DNA of 64,000 nt from DASUPK01 sp963804595 (lineage in GTDB: Bacteria > Actinomycetota > Thermoleophilia > Solirubrobacterales > 70-9): positions 310,001-374,000 of the forward strand of contig CAWDQZ010000009.1 in assembly GCA_963804595.1 (NCBI GenBank). Direction: 5' to 3'. This document shows, one piece after another, positions 1 to 7,908 of the stretch. Every line of letters begins with the position of its first letter. Positions within the stretch are counted from its first letter, which is position 1. Under the pieces are notes generated by a model. That model worked only from the letters and a program-made list of their open reading frames with translations, was not told where the DNA came from and did no database searches. The position numbers and the translations under genes were made by a program.

Positions 1-602
1 ATGCCCTTCTCGCCGACGCTGAGCACGTAATGACGTCGGTCGCCGAGCTCCACGTGCTCCCCGCCGCCCTCGTTGACGACGAAGTCCGCGCGCACCTTGT
101 CCGGGTGGGCCTCGCAGAGCCACTGGGCTCCCAGCCCGCCGCCGACCTCCTCGTCCGCGGTGACCACCAGCAGCAGCTCACCCGCGGGGCGCCAGCCGCT
201 CTCGCCAAGCGCGATGCAGGCCGCGGCCTCGGCGGCGACCTGTCCTTTCATGTCGAGCGCGCCGCGGCCGCGGACCCAGCCGTCGACCACGTCGCCCGCC
301 CAGGGGTCGAAGCTCCACTCGTCCGGGTCTGCTCTGACCGTGTCCATATGGCCCAGTAGGGCGAGCGTCGGCCCGTCCTCGCTGCCTCGGAGCCGCGCTA
401 CGAGGTTCGGACGCCCGGGCTCGGCCTCGAGCAGCTCGCACTCGAAGCCCGCCGCCCTCAGCCGCTCGCGCAGGAGCTCCTGCCCACCACCCTCGTTGCC
501 GGGCGGGTTGACGGTGTTCATCTGGATCAGGCGGCCGAGCAGCTCGACCGCGGAGGGGCCGAGGCCCTGCGGGACTGCCGTCGTGGCGGTGCCCTCCTCC
601 AT
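1..602 (-). CDS. M20-family metallopeptidase (ArgE/DapE/carboxypeptidase type), 3' end outside window
   Basis: The gene reads leftwards from ATG at 602 and runs off the window after about 200 codons, so only the N-terminal two thirds or less is visible. The translation has the M20 hallmarks: an early NTVNPPGNEG segment, then ALLGHMDTV carrying the first zinc-ligand His and the catalytic-base-side Asp, then GRGALDMKG with the bridging Asp, then VTADEEVGG with the general-base Glu pair. These enzymes hydrolyse N-acyl amino acids or dipeptides using two zinc ions. Substrate cannot be decided from this fragment: acetylornithine deacetylase, succinyl-diaminopimelate desuccinylase and dipeptidase members all share these motifs. 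Confidence 0.88.
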   Translation of the reverse strand, partial: MEEGTATTAVPQGLGPSAVELLGRLIQMNTVNPPGNEGGGQELLRERLRAAGFECELLEAEPGRPNLVARLRGSEDGPTLALLGHMDTVRADPDEWSFDPWAGDVVDGWVRGRGALDMKGQVAAEAAACIALGESGWRPAGELLLVVTADEEVGGGLGAQWLCEAHPDKVRADFVVNEGGGEHVELGDRRHYVLSVGEKG

Positions 603-640
603 GCGGCCAGCTTAGGGACTCCGGCGTCCCGGACCATGCC

Positions 641-1783
641 CTACGGGAGCTGAGCTCCCGCCAGGGCGAGCACCGCTCCGATCGCGCCGGCGGCCACCAG
701 GGTCCCCACGATGCTTCTTCGCAGAACGAGCAGCGCGATCGCCGCGCCGGCCAGGACTCCGACCTGCCAGCCCTCGCTGATAGCGCCCGCCAGGGTGACG
801 GCCGAGCCGAGGATCGCTCCGATCGCCGCGGGTCCGGCGCCGTCGAGAAAGCCCCGGGCCCTCTCATTCCCGCGCAACCGCTCGAAGCGACCGCCCCCGA
901 GCAGGATGAAGGAGAACGAGGGCGCGAAGGCGACGGCCGCGGCGAGCAGCGCGCCGCCGACGCCGTGGGCGGCGTAGCCGACGGCGGCCACCGTCGCCAC
1001 CACGGGGCCGGGCGTGACCTGGCCGATGGCGACCGCGTTGAGGAACTGTGCGTCGGTCATCCAGTGATAGACGTCGACCGCGTCCCCCTGCATCAGCGGG
1101 ATGATCACGAAGCCCCCTCCGAAGGAGAGAGCGCCGACCTTGAACGCCGTCCAGGCGAGGGCGCCGACGCCGCCGGTCGACGCCGCGCCAGCGACCAGCG
1201 CGGCCGGGCTCAGGCTCGCGGCGTTCCCGCTGAACCAGGTCCGCCGAGCCACCTCGAACAGCCCGCAGGCGACCAGTACGAGCACCAGGTACGGCCCAAT
1301 CACGATCGCCGCGATGACGCCCGCGAGCAGATACGTGAGCCAGCGGAGCCGGTGTCCGTGGCCCTCCATCGCGTGTTCGTAACTCGGCCCGACCAGCTCC
1401 CCGCCGGCCCGCACGGCGACCGCGGCGACTGCCGCTCCGGCCCCGGCTCCCGCCCCACGCACCCATTCCGGCGGCGCGGAGGCCAGGAAGAGCACCGAGA
1501 GCGCCAGCACCATCAGCACCGCGGGCAGGACGAAGCCGAGTCCGCCGACCACAGCTCCCGCGGGGCCGCCGACGCGATAGGCGCAGAAGATCGAGAGCTG
1601 GGTCGAGGCGGGTCCCGGGAGCAGCGAACAAGCGGCGTTCGCGTCCTCGAAGGAGCGGGCGTCCATCCAGCCTTTCCGGCGCACCACCAGATCGCGGAGC
1701 AGGCTGATGTGCGCGGGCGGGCCGCCGAACCCGGTCAGTCCGATCCGCAGCCACTCCCGCGCGATCACGCTCAGGGGCGCCAT
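641..1783 (-). CDS. chrA: chromate transporter, two-domain CHR family (ChrA)
   Basis: A polytopic membrane protein of about 380 residues with two homologous CHR halves. The first half opens with GLTGFGGPPAH and the second repeats the pattern as VGALSFGGGFVI, each followed by hydrophobic helices. ChrA exports chromate from the cytoplasm in proton-coupled fashion; uptake or other oxyanion roles are known for some members. Start chosen at ATG 1783 because homology begins at once; ATG 1795 (four residues longer) is possible. It is divergent from rarA with about 22 bp between starts, and a CATACT/AGTATG core in that gap could serve as -10 in both directions. No chrB-type regulator is next to it. 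Confidence 0.87.
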   Translation of the reverse strand: MAPLSVIAREWLRIGLTGFGGPPAHISLLRDLVVRRKGWMDARSFEDANAACSLLPGPASTQLSIFCAYRVGGPAGAVVGGLGFVLPAVLMVLALSVLFLASAPPEWVRGAGAGAGAAVAAVAVRAGGELVGPSYEHAMEGHGHRLRWLTYLLAGVIAAIVIGPYLVLVLVACGLFEVARRTWFSGNAASLSPAALVAGAASTGGVGALAWTAFKVGALSFGGGFVIIPLMQGDAVDVYHWMTDAQFLNAVAIGQVTPGPVVATVAAVGYAAHGVGGALLAAAVAFAPSFSFILLGGGRFERLRGNERARGFLDGAGPAAIGAILGSAVTLAGAISEGWQVGVLAGAAIALLVLRRSIVGTLVAAGAIGAVLALAGAQLP

Positions 1784-1792
1784 GCGCCGGTT

Positions 1793-1798
1793 CATACT
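1793..1798 (+). promoter_or_regulatory. putative -10 element of rarA (leaderless architecture)
   Basis: CATACT lies 7 nt before the rarA ATG. This fits a TANNNT-type -10 box with transcription starting at or next to the start codon. The complementary strand reads AAGTAT, 9 nt before the chrA ATG at 1783, so the same bases may serve both divergent genes. No convincing -35 was recognised. Confidence 0.35.
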
Positions 1799-1805
1799 TG
1801 ACGGC

Positions 1806-3140
1806 ATGGCCGAGCGCCTATTCGAGACCGGGGGTGAGAGCCCCCGCACCGGCGTCCCTCCCGAGGATGCGCCGCTCGCAACCCGCATGCGGCCTCGCGA
1901 TCTCGACGAGTTCGTCGGGCAGTCGCACCTGCTCGGGGAGGGCTCCGCGCTCCGCGTGGCAATCGAGTCCGGCGAGCCGCACTCCGCGATCTTCTACGGG
2001 CCCCCCGGCACCGGGAAGACGACCCTGGCCAGGATCATCGCGGCGCGAGTCGAGGGAGCCTTCGAGGAGCTCTCCGCGGTCAACGCCGGGCGCCCCGAGG
2101 TCCGGGAGGTGATCGCCCGCGCCGAGGAGCGGCGCGCCTCCGGGCGGCCGACCATCTTCTTCCTCGACGAGATCCACCGCTTCAACAAGGCGCAGCAGGA
2201 CGCGCTCCTGCCGGCGGTGGAGGAGGGGCTCGTGACGCTGATCGGGGCGACCACGGAGAACCCCTACTTCGAGGTCAATTCGGCGCTGCTCTCGCGCGCC
2301 CAGATCTACGAGTTCCGGCCGCTCACCGACGAGGAGATCGAGGGGCTGCTGCGGCGGGCGCTGAGTGACGAGCGGGGCATCTCCAGCGCTCCGCCGGTGC
2401 CCGACGACGCCCTAGCGATGCTGGCGGCGCGCTCGGGCGGCGATGCCCGCGTCGCCCTGGCGGCGCTCGAGCGCGCGGTAGAGACCACCTCCGCCGCCGG
2501 CGAGGGCGAGGTCACGATCGCCGCTGTCGAGGACGCGCTCCAGCGCAAGGCGCTGCTCTACGACCGTGAGGGCGACAGGCACTACGACTACATCTCGGCC
2601 TGGATCAAGGCGACCCGTGGCTCGGATGTCGACGCCTCCATCTACTACCTGGCCGTGATGCTCGAAGGCGGCGAGGACCCTCGCTTCATCGCCCGCCGGA
2701 TGGTGATCTTCGCTTCCGAGGACGTGGGCAACGCCGACCCGCAGGCTCTGCTGGTCGCCAACGCCGCGGCCCAGGCCGTCGACCGGGTCGGGCTGCCCGA
2801 GTGCGCGCTCAACCTCGCCCAGGCGGCGGCCTACCTCGCCCTGGCACCGAAGTCGAACGCCTCGACCCGGGCGATCTCGCGAGCTTCGGCGCACGTCCGC
2901 GAGCACGGCGCCGCGGAGCCTCCCCCCTACCTGCAGGACGCCCACTACCCGGGCGCCCGCAAGCTCGGGCGGGGCGAGGGTTACCGCTACCCGCACGATG
3001 GGCCGGAGGCGGTGACCGACCAGCCGCTCTCCCCGGAGTCCGTCCGCGACCAGCGCTTCTACGAGCCGACCGACCGCGGCTTCGAGGCGCAGCTGGGCGA
3101 GCGCCTCGAGCGGCTGCGACAGCTGCTCGGCAAGCGTTAG
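1806..3140 (+). CDS. rarA: replication-associated recombination protein A, AAA+ ATPase (RarA/MgsA)
   Basis: A 444-residue clamp-loader-like AAA+ ATPase that acts at stalled replication forks. Walker A GPPGTGKT is at residues 65-72, Walker B FFLDEIHRF at about 116-124, and sensor 1 lies in IGATTENPYFE. The arginine-finger region is followed by ALLSRAQIYEF, and the C-terminal half holds the MgsA tetramerisation domain (DASIYYLAVMLEGGEDPRFIARR and AYLALAPKSN). Length matches the family. Start ATG 1806 begins MAERLFE; it sits close downstream of a CATACT box and lacks a clear Shine-Dalgarno, suggesting a leaderless mRNA. Transcribed divergently from chrA. Confidence 0.95.
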   Translation: MAERLFETGGESPRTGVPPEDAPLATRMRPRDLDEFVGQSHLLGEGSALRVAIESGEPHSAIFYGPPGTGKTTLARIIAARVEGAFEELSAVNAGRPEVREVIARAEERRASGRPTIFFLDEIHRFNKAQQDALLPAVEEGLVTLIGATTENPYFEVNSALLSRAQIYEFRPLTDEEIEGLLRRALSDERGISSAPPVPDDALAMLAARSGGDARVALAALERAVETTSAAGEGEVTIAAVEDALQRKALLYDREGDRHYDYISAWIKATRGSDVDASIYYLAVMLEGGEDPRFIARRMVIFASEDVGNADPQALLVANAAAQAVDRVGLPECALNLAQAAAYLALAPKSNASTRAISRASAHVREHGAAEPPPYLQDAHYPGARKLGRGEGYRYPHDGPEAVTDQPLSPESVRDQRFYEPTDRGFEAQLGERLERLRQLLGKR

Positions 3141-3307
3141 CCGCAGATTAAGAGCGCTCGAACCCGGCTTTGCTGAACGCGCAACCTTTCGGAGAAGACC
3201 GTGTTCTGGAGATCGTCTGACGCTCTGGCAAGTAACGCGAACGGCGGCCACAAACACCGCCGCCGGATCAGCCGGAGCCGGCGCGTAAAAAGCCGGGGAG
3301 TGGACAC

Positions 3308-3342
3308 GGAGGCCGGGAGCTCGGGGATTGCTCTCGGCCTCC
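3308..3342 (+). repeat. 12-bp-stem hairpin in the rarA to aldehyde dehydrogenase gap
   Basis: GGAGGCCGGGAG at 3308-3319 pairs with CTCTCGGCCTCC at 3331-3342, with one G-U wobble and an 11-nt loop. It lies 168 nt after the rarA stop and 120 nt before the next start. The sequence after it (acatctttcg) is only weakly T-rich, so it is a possible terminator or leader structure rather than a clear intrinsic terminator. Together with the next hairpin it is the only structure seen in the 321-bp gap 3141-3461. Confidence 0.5.
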
Positions 3343-3380
3343 ACATCTTTCGTCGGACGAAAGAGCAGGGAAGAGGGGAA

Positions 3381-3407
3381 CAGCGGCCTCGGCGGGAGGC
3401 CGCTGTG
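3381..3407 (+). repeat. perfect 11-bp hairpin in the aldehyde dehydrogenase leader
   Basis: ACAGCGGCCTC at 3381-3391 pairs perfectly with GAGGCCGCTGT at 3397-3407 around a 5-nt loop (GGCGG). It shares the GAGGCCG/CGGCCTC words with the hairpin at 3308-3342, so arms of the two hairpins could pair with each other instead. That would allow mutually exclusive folds upstream of the aldehyde dehydrogenase gene. Confidence 0.5.
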
Positions 3408-3461
3408 CTCCGCGTAGAATCGGCCTCGACCGAGCGGAAGCGACGAGAGGAAGTCACAGCG

Positions 3462-5141
3462 ATGGAGGCCAGCTCCAGCAAGACCAGTACCAGCCGCAAG
3501 TCGGGGGGCAATGGGCGGAGCGGCAACGGTGCCGCGACGAAATCGCCGAGGAAGGCCAAGTCGCAGCAGGGCTCCGGCTCGAAGGGACTCGAGTCCTTCA
3601 ACCCCGCAACCGGGGAGCTGGTCGGCCGCGTGGAGACCCTGACCCCGTCCAAGGTGCAGGGGGTGGTCGACGACGTCGCCGAGGTGCAGCCCTTCTGGGC
3701 CGCCCTGACGCTCCAGGACCGCGCCCGCTACCTGCGCCGCGCCTGCGACGTGGTGCTCGAGGACATGGACGACCTGGCAGAGCTGCTCACCAACGAACAG
3801 GGCAAGCCGCGGGTCGAGAGCTACACGATGGAGCTCCTCCCCACCGTCGACTCCCTCAAGTGGATCGCCGACAACGGCCCGGAGATCCTGGCCGACGAGA
3901 AGCAGTCGATGCCGGTCTTCCTGAAGTCGAAGAGCGCCAAGTTCACCTACGAGCCGATCGGCGTCGTGGGAGTGATCGCTCCCTGGAACTACCCCTGGTC
4001 GATCCCCTTCGGCGAGGTCGCGATCGCGTTGATGGCGGGCAATGGCGTGGTGTTGAAGCCCGCCAGCCTGACGCCCCTGATCGGCGATCGGATCCGCCAG
4101 ACCTTCGAGAAGGCCGGCCTCCCCGAGGGCCTCGTCCGCACCGTCCACGGCGGCGGCCGGATCGGCGACGCGCTGGTCAAGTCGACCGCGGGAAAGATCT
4201 TCTTCACGGGCTCCGTCGAGGTCGGCCAGAAGGTCGGTGTCGAGTGCGCCAAGCGAATGAAGGGCTCGGTGCTCGAGCTCGGCGGCAAGGACCCGGCGAT
4301 CATCTGTCCCGATGCCGACCTGGCGAATGCAGTCTCGGGGACGGTCTGGGGCGGGTTCGCCAACGCGGGACAGACCTGCTCGGGGATCGAGCGCGTCTAC
4401 GTCCACAGGGACGTCGCCGACGCGTACCTGGACGGTCTCGTGCGCGAGACGGAGCGCCTCAGGGTCGGCGATCCGCTCGAGTGGACGACCGAGATCGGCC
4501 CGATGGTCTCGGAGGAGCAGGCGAAGATCGTCAGCGAGCTGGTCGAGGACGCCGTCGAGAGCGGCGCCACCAAGCTCACCGGTGGTCCGACGAAGGTCGA
4601 GGGGATGAAGGGAAGCTTCATCTCGCCGGTAGTACTCACCGGCGTCACGCACGAGATGCGGATCATGAAGGAGGAGATCTTCGGCCCGGTGCTGCCCGTG
4701 GTGACGGTCGACTCCGAGGAACAGGCGATCGGGCTCGCCAACGACTCCCGGTTCGGCCTCGGGGCATCGGTCTGGACCAAGGACCGCGCCAAGGGCGAGC
4801 GCATGGCTCACCAGATTCAGTCGGGAATGGTCTGGATCAACGACCACTCCTTCTCGCACGGCGCCTGCGTCTGCGCCTGGGGCGGCGTCAAGGAGTCCGG
4901 CCTGGGCCGCTCCCACTCCAAGTTCGGCTTCTACGAGTGCGTGAACATCAAGCAGCTCGCCTGGGAGCCCGGCTGGGCCCGCGACATGTGGTGGCAGCCG
5001 TACGACCGCAAGCTGGGGGACGCGATCCGCTACTCGGCGCAGCTGCTCTACAGCCGCAACGGGAACCGCCTCCAGGCGCTGCGCGAGGGAATCCGCCCGC
5101 TGGTGGAGGTCACCCGCCGGACGATGCGAAAGGGCGCCTAG
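3462..5141 (+). CDS. NAD(P)-dependent aldehyde dehydrogenase with basic N-terminal extension
   Basis: A 559-residue member of the aldehyde dehydrogenase superfamily, which oxidises aldehydes to carboxylates in the cytoplasm. The catalytic Cys is at about residue 306 in GQTCSG and the general-base Glu at about 272 in LELGGKDP. APWNYPW and FTGSVEVG form the cofactor-binding region and EIFGPVLPV the C-terminal signature. Unusual is an N-terminal tail of about 40 residues made mostly of Ser, Lys, Gly, Thr and Asn before homology begins near FNPATGE; the core is otherwise full length with a long C-terminal tail. ATG 3462 was chosen over an upstream in-frame TTG at 3201, because the intervening bases hold hairpins and noncoding-like codons. 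Substrate unknown. Confidence 0.9.
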   Translation: MEASSSKTSTSRKSGGNGRSGNGAATKSPRKAKSQQGSGSKGLESFNPATGELVGRVETLTPSKVQGVVDDVAEVQPFWAALTLQDRARYLRRACDVVLEDMDDLAELLTNEQGKPRVESYTMELLPTVDSLKWIADNGPEILADEKQSMPVFLKSKSAKFTYEPIGVVGVIAPWNYPWSIPFGEVAIALMAGNGVVLKPASLTPLIGDRIRQTFEKAGLPEGLVRTVHGGGRIGDALVKSTAGKIFFTGSVEVGQKVGVECAKRMKGSVLELGGKDPAIICPDADLANAVSGTVWGGFANAGQTCSGIERVYVHRDVADAYLDGLVRETERLRVGDPLEWTTEIGPMVSEEQAKIVSELVEDAVESGATKLTGGPTKVEGMKGSFISPVVLTGVTHEMRIMKEEIFGPVLPVVTVDSEEQAIGLANDSRFGLGASVWTKDRAKGERMAHQIQSGMVWINDHSFSHGACVCAWGGVKESGLGRSHSKFGFYECVNIKQLAWEPGWARDMWWQPYDRKLGDAIRYSAQLLYSRNGNRLQALREGIRPLVEVTRRTMRKGA

Positions 5142-5242
5142 AGACGTCCGCATCGCTCCGATTCGGCGTATTTGGCGCAAATAGGGAGGGCGAACCGAAA
5201 AGTGGGTGTGAGGCGCCTCGCGCCTTGCTAACCTGCCGACCG

Positions 5243-5386
5243 CATTTCCGCTGAATCTCCAGTCCACAGGAAGGACGGAGATCGGGGGAACCACAGAGTT
5301 GGGGCGAATCGCGGGCAGTACGCCGCGTAGCGCGATCTTTCAGCGCGAGCCCGTCAGCTAACCCCGTAAGCAACGAAAGAGGAAGG
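5243..5386 (+). promoter_or_regulatory. cyclic di-AMP riboswitch (ydaO/yuaA family aptamer)
   Basis: The sequence carries the conserved ydaO/yuaA core blocks in order: CGGGGGAACC (5283-5292), GGGGCGAATC (5301-5310), then GAGCCCGTCAGCTAACCCCG (5347-5366), then GTAAGCAACGAAAGAGGA. The last two are near-diagnostic for this class, which binds c-di-AMP and usually turns expression off. TTTCC/GGAAG and GCT/AGC at the ends can form the closing P1 helix. It lies 225 nt upstream of the secreted repeat protein at 5611. Downstream there is a hairpin AGGACG/CGTCCT and a T-run near 5460, but no clean terminator, so the mode of control is unresolved. Boundaries are approximate. Confidence 0.88.
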
Positions 5387-5610
5387 TTTTGACGAGCAAG
5401 CGTCAAAGGACGGGGTGCGTCCTGCCGCGACTGCATGATTTAGGTAGCTGGATCGGGTCTTTTTGAGTAGCCGGCCCGTGGACGCCAGGAGGGCCACAAG
5501 CTCACCGTCGCTCAAGCACGGGCGGGCGAATTGCCGATGAACGTTTTGCGGAGCGCTGCGACACCTGTCCAGATCGGACTAACGAAAACCGCGTAGGAAA
5601 TCACCAAACC

Positions 5611-6504
5611 ATGACCGTCAATCGACGCTTCCGCTCCCTTCTCAGCGCCGCCGGACTGCTGGCCGTGCTCCTCCTCGGCGTCCTGGCCGTGAGCTCCGCC
5701 TTCGCCGGCGGCGCTCACAGCTCCAAGGCGAAGGCCGCCGGTTCGGTGACCATGCGGAGCAAGAGCTTCACCCTCTCCCGTCCGGACGAGAAGCGCCGGC
5801 TGACCGTCGGTTGCCCCGGCAAGCAGCGCCCCCTGGGTGGCGGAATGACGAGCTCCCCGCCCCCGACCGCCGGTGGCGAGGGTGTCTACCCCCACTCCTA
5901 CGAGCGGCTGGGCGTCCAGCGCGGCTGGCACGTCACGGCGGTCCTCTACGACCCCGACCACCACAGTACGCAGCCGCGGAACGTGACGCTGCAGGTCACC
6001 TGCGGCCCCCGCATCGGGCACGTGACCCCGCCGCACAGGACGAAGTACGTGAAGCCCGGCCAGACCAAGACCGTCGTCGCGACCTGTCCCGGCCGCCGTC
6101 ACCTCTTCTCCGGCGGCTTCCAGCGCACCGACTTCATCTCGCAGGGCGGCAACTACGTGATCGAGTCCCGCGCGATCTCCGACAAGTCCTGGCGTGTGAT
6201 CGGCCATGCCTTCGGCCACTTCGGCGGCGAGCTCACGGCGATCGCCTACTGCACACGAAGCAAGCGGCCGATGATCTCCGAGGTCTCCCAATCCACCTCG
6301 CTCGGCGCGGGCTACGGTACCGCGACCACACCGACCTGCCCGCCCGGAACGCGGATGACGGCCGGCGGCTTCTCGAGCAACGGGTCGACCACCACCTTCC
6401 TGACGAACGGCCTGATCAACCTGGACGGAACCTGGTCGGCCTCGGGCTACAACTGGGGCTCAGCGGCCACGCTGACCGCCTACGGCTACTGCCTGCGCGC
6501 CTGA
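5611..6504 (+). CDS. secreted three-repeat protein of unknown function under riboswitch control
   Basis: A 297-residue protein with a typical Sec signal peptide (basic start, hydrophobic stretch at about 9-30, cleavage after AFAGG or nearby). The mature part holds three tandem repeats of about 75-80 residues. Each starts with a Cys-Pro-Gly/Pro motif followed by a Gly-Gly turn (CPGKQRPLGGG, CPGRRHLFSGG, CPPGTRMTAGG), continues with a W-x-V/A-x strand (GWHVTAV, SWRVIGH, TWSASGY) and ends on a Cys (VTCGP, IAYCT, YGYCL). The paired Cys per repeat suggests a disulfide-held beta repeat exposed outside the cell. The c-di-AMP riboswitch upstream suggests a link to cell-wall or osmotic homeostasis. 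I do not recognise a characterised family. Confidence 0.85.
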   Translation: MTVNRRFRSLLSAAGLLAVLLLGVLAVSSAFAGGAHSSKAKAAGSVTMRSKSFTLSRPDEKRRLTVGCPGKQRPLGGGMTSSPPPTAGGEGVYPHSYERLGVQRGWHVTAVLYDPDHHSTQPRNVTLQVTCGPRIGHVTPPHRTKYVKPGQTKTVVATCPGRRHLFSGGFQRTDFISQGGNYVIESRAISDKSWRVIGHAFGHFGGELTAIAYCTRSKRPMISEVSQSTSLGAGYGTATTPTCPPGTRMTAGGFSSNGSTTTFLTNGLINLDGTWSASGYNWGSAATLTAYGYCLRA

Positions 6505-6535
6505 CGCGCCCGGGCCCCGCTCCACCTCAACCGTC

Positions 6536-6541
6536 TAGATT
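6536..6541 (+). promoter_or_regulatory. putative -10 element of the ccm-hem cluster
   Basis: TAGATT lies 8 nt before the ccmA ATG at 6550 in the short gap after the repeat protein. It matches the TANNNT-plus-short-spacer pattern seen before many genes here and would start transcription almost at the start codon. Confidence 0.35.
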
Positions 6542-6549
6542 CGGCTCCG

Positions 6550-7233
6550 ATGATGGAGCGGACGGCCGTCGAAGGCCGCTCGGCTGAGGTGCACACCGCG
6601 AGTCGGGGGCTCGAGCCCGCGATCGAGCTCGCCGGCTTGAGGCGCGACTTCGGCGACCGCACGGCCCTCGACGGCGTCGACCTGCGGGTGGACGCCGGCG
6701 CGAGCGTTGCGATCCTGGGTCCGAACGGCTCGGGGAAGTCCACCCTGCTGCGCATCCTCGCCGGGCTGCTCCGACCGACCGCGGGCGAGGTCTCCGTGCT
6801 CGGAGTGAGCCTGCCGAAGGAGACCCACCGCCTGCGCGGGAAGGTGGGCTATCTCGGCCACGAGCCGCTGCTCTACCGTGACCTGAGCCCGCGCGAAAAC
6901 CTGCAGCTGGCGGCCGCTCTCAACGGGATTCCTGAGGAGACGGCTGAGCCCCGCATCGGTGCGCTGATCGACACGGTTGGCATGCGCCCCCGGGCGGACG
7001 ACCGCGTGGCCGAGCTCAGCGCCGGGATGAAGCAGCGGATCGACATCTGCCGCGCGGTCCTGCACGAGCCGGAGCTGCTCCTGCTCGACGAGCCCGACGC
7101 GCATCTCGATCCCGAGGCGCGGAGGCAGATCGCTCCGCTGATCGCGGCGGGAGATGGACGCACTCGCTTGGTGGTCAGCCACGACCGCGGGGCGGCGACC
7201 GAGGACTCCGACTTCGTGGTGGAGCTGGGATGA
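6550..7233 (+). CDS. ccmA: cytochrome c biogenesis ABC transporter ATP-binding protein CcmA
   Basis: A 227-residue ABC ATPase with Walker A GPNGSGKS (about residues 58-65), signature LSAGMKQR, Walker B LLLLDEP and the H-loop His in VVSHD. CcmA with CcmB powers the step that loads or releases haem-CcmE in system I cytochrome c maturation. Assignment rests on the direct coupling to ccmB and ccmC-like genes: it overlaps the next gene by 4 bp (ATGA). A second ATG at 6553 is an equally good start. First gene of a run that continues into haem synthesis. Confidence 0.88.
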   Translation: MMERTAVEGRSAEVHTASRGLEPAIELAGLRRDFGDRTALDGVDLRVDAGASVAILGPNGSGKSTLLRILAGLLRPTAGEVSVLGVSLPKETHRLRGKVGYLGHEPLLYRDLSPRENLQLAAALNGIPEETAEPRIGALIDTVGMRPRADDRVAELSAGMKQRIDICRAVLHEPELLLLDEPDAHLDPEARRQIAPLIAAGDGRTRLVVSHDRGAATEDSDFVVELG

Positions 7234-7898
7234 CCGCCTTTGGCGCGCTGCTGCGCAAGGACCTGCGGGTAGAGCTGCGAACGCTCCGCTCGATTCCCGC
7301 GATGGCGCTGTTCGCCGTCACTGCCTTCGTGATCTTCCGCTTCGGCCTCGATCGCGAGCGGCTCTCCGGGGAGCTCGCCGCCGGGGTCCTGGTGCCGACG
7401 CTGCTCTTCGCCGCACTGCTCGCCATCAACCGCCTCTTCGTCGCCGAGCGCGAGGAGGGCGGCTTCGACCTCGTCCGGCTCGCCCCCGTCGACGGCACCA
7501 TCCTGTTCGCGGCGAAGGCGAGCGCCCTCGTCGTCTATCTCGTCGTGCTCGAGCTGGTCGCGGTGCCGATCTTCGCCCTCTTCTTCCTCGACTCGGCCTC
7601 GGGGCTCCTCCCCTTCGCGCTCGTCCTCCTGCTCGCCGACATCGGGCTGGCGGCCACAGGAACCGTGATCTCGACCATCGCGACGATGTCGAGCGCGCGA
7701 GACCTGCTCGCACCTCTCATACTGCTGCCGCTGCTCGTCCCCCTGGTGATCGCGGCCGCCGGGGCCGGCGAGCACCTGCTGGCCGAGGGCGGCCCGGACT
7801 ACGGGCGCTTTGGTACGTGGCTCGGATTGCTCGGCCTCTACGATTTGATCTTCCTCCTGGTCGGCTACGCGACCTTCGACTTCCTGCTCGACGACTAG
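7230..7898 (+). CDS. ccmB: haem exporter permease CcmB
   Basis: A 222-residue membrane protein with about six hydrophobic helices and the CcmB-style N-terminus (LLRKDLRVELRTLRSIPAMALFA) and middle (LAPVDGTILFAAKA). The motif around ISTIATMSSARDLLAPLILLPLLVPL is characteristic. It pairs with CcmA as membrane partner for cytochrome c maturation. Start overlaps ccmA stop; it ends 10 bp before ccmC. Confidence 0.9.
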   Translation: MTAFGALLRKDLRVELRTLRSIPAMALFAVTAFVIFRFGLDRERLSGELAAGVLVPTLLFAALLAINRLFVAEREEGGFDLVRLAPVDGTILFAAKASALVVYLVVLELVAVPIFALFFLDSASGLLPFALVLLLADIGLAATGTVISTIATMSSARDLLAPLILLPLLVPLVIAAAGAGEHLLAEGGPDYGRFGTWLGLLGLYDLIFLLVGYATFDFLLDD

Positions 7899-7908
7899 CC
7901 AGGGACAG

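Noticed and set aside
2412..5294. 960-codon open frame on the minus strand
   Set aside because: It lies antisense to rarA and the aldehyde dehydrogenase, whose motifs are unmistakable. Its translation is Leu/Arg/Asp-rich with no domain, as expected from GC-rich codon shadowing.
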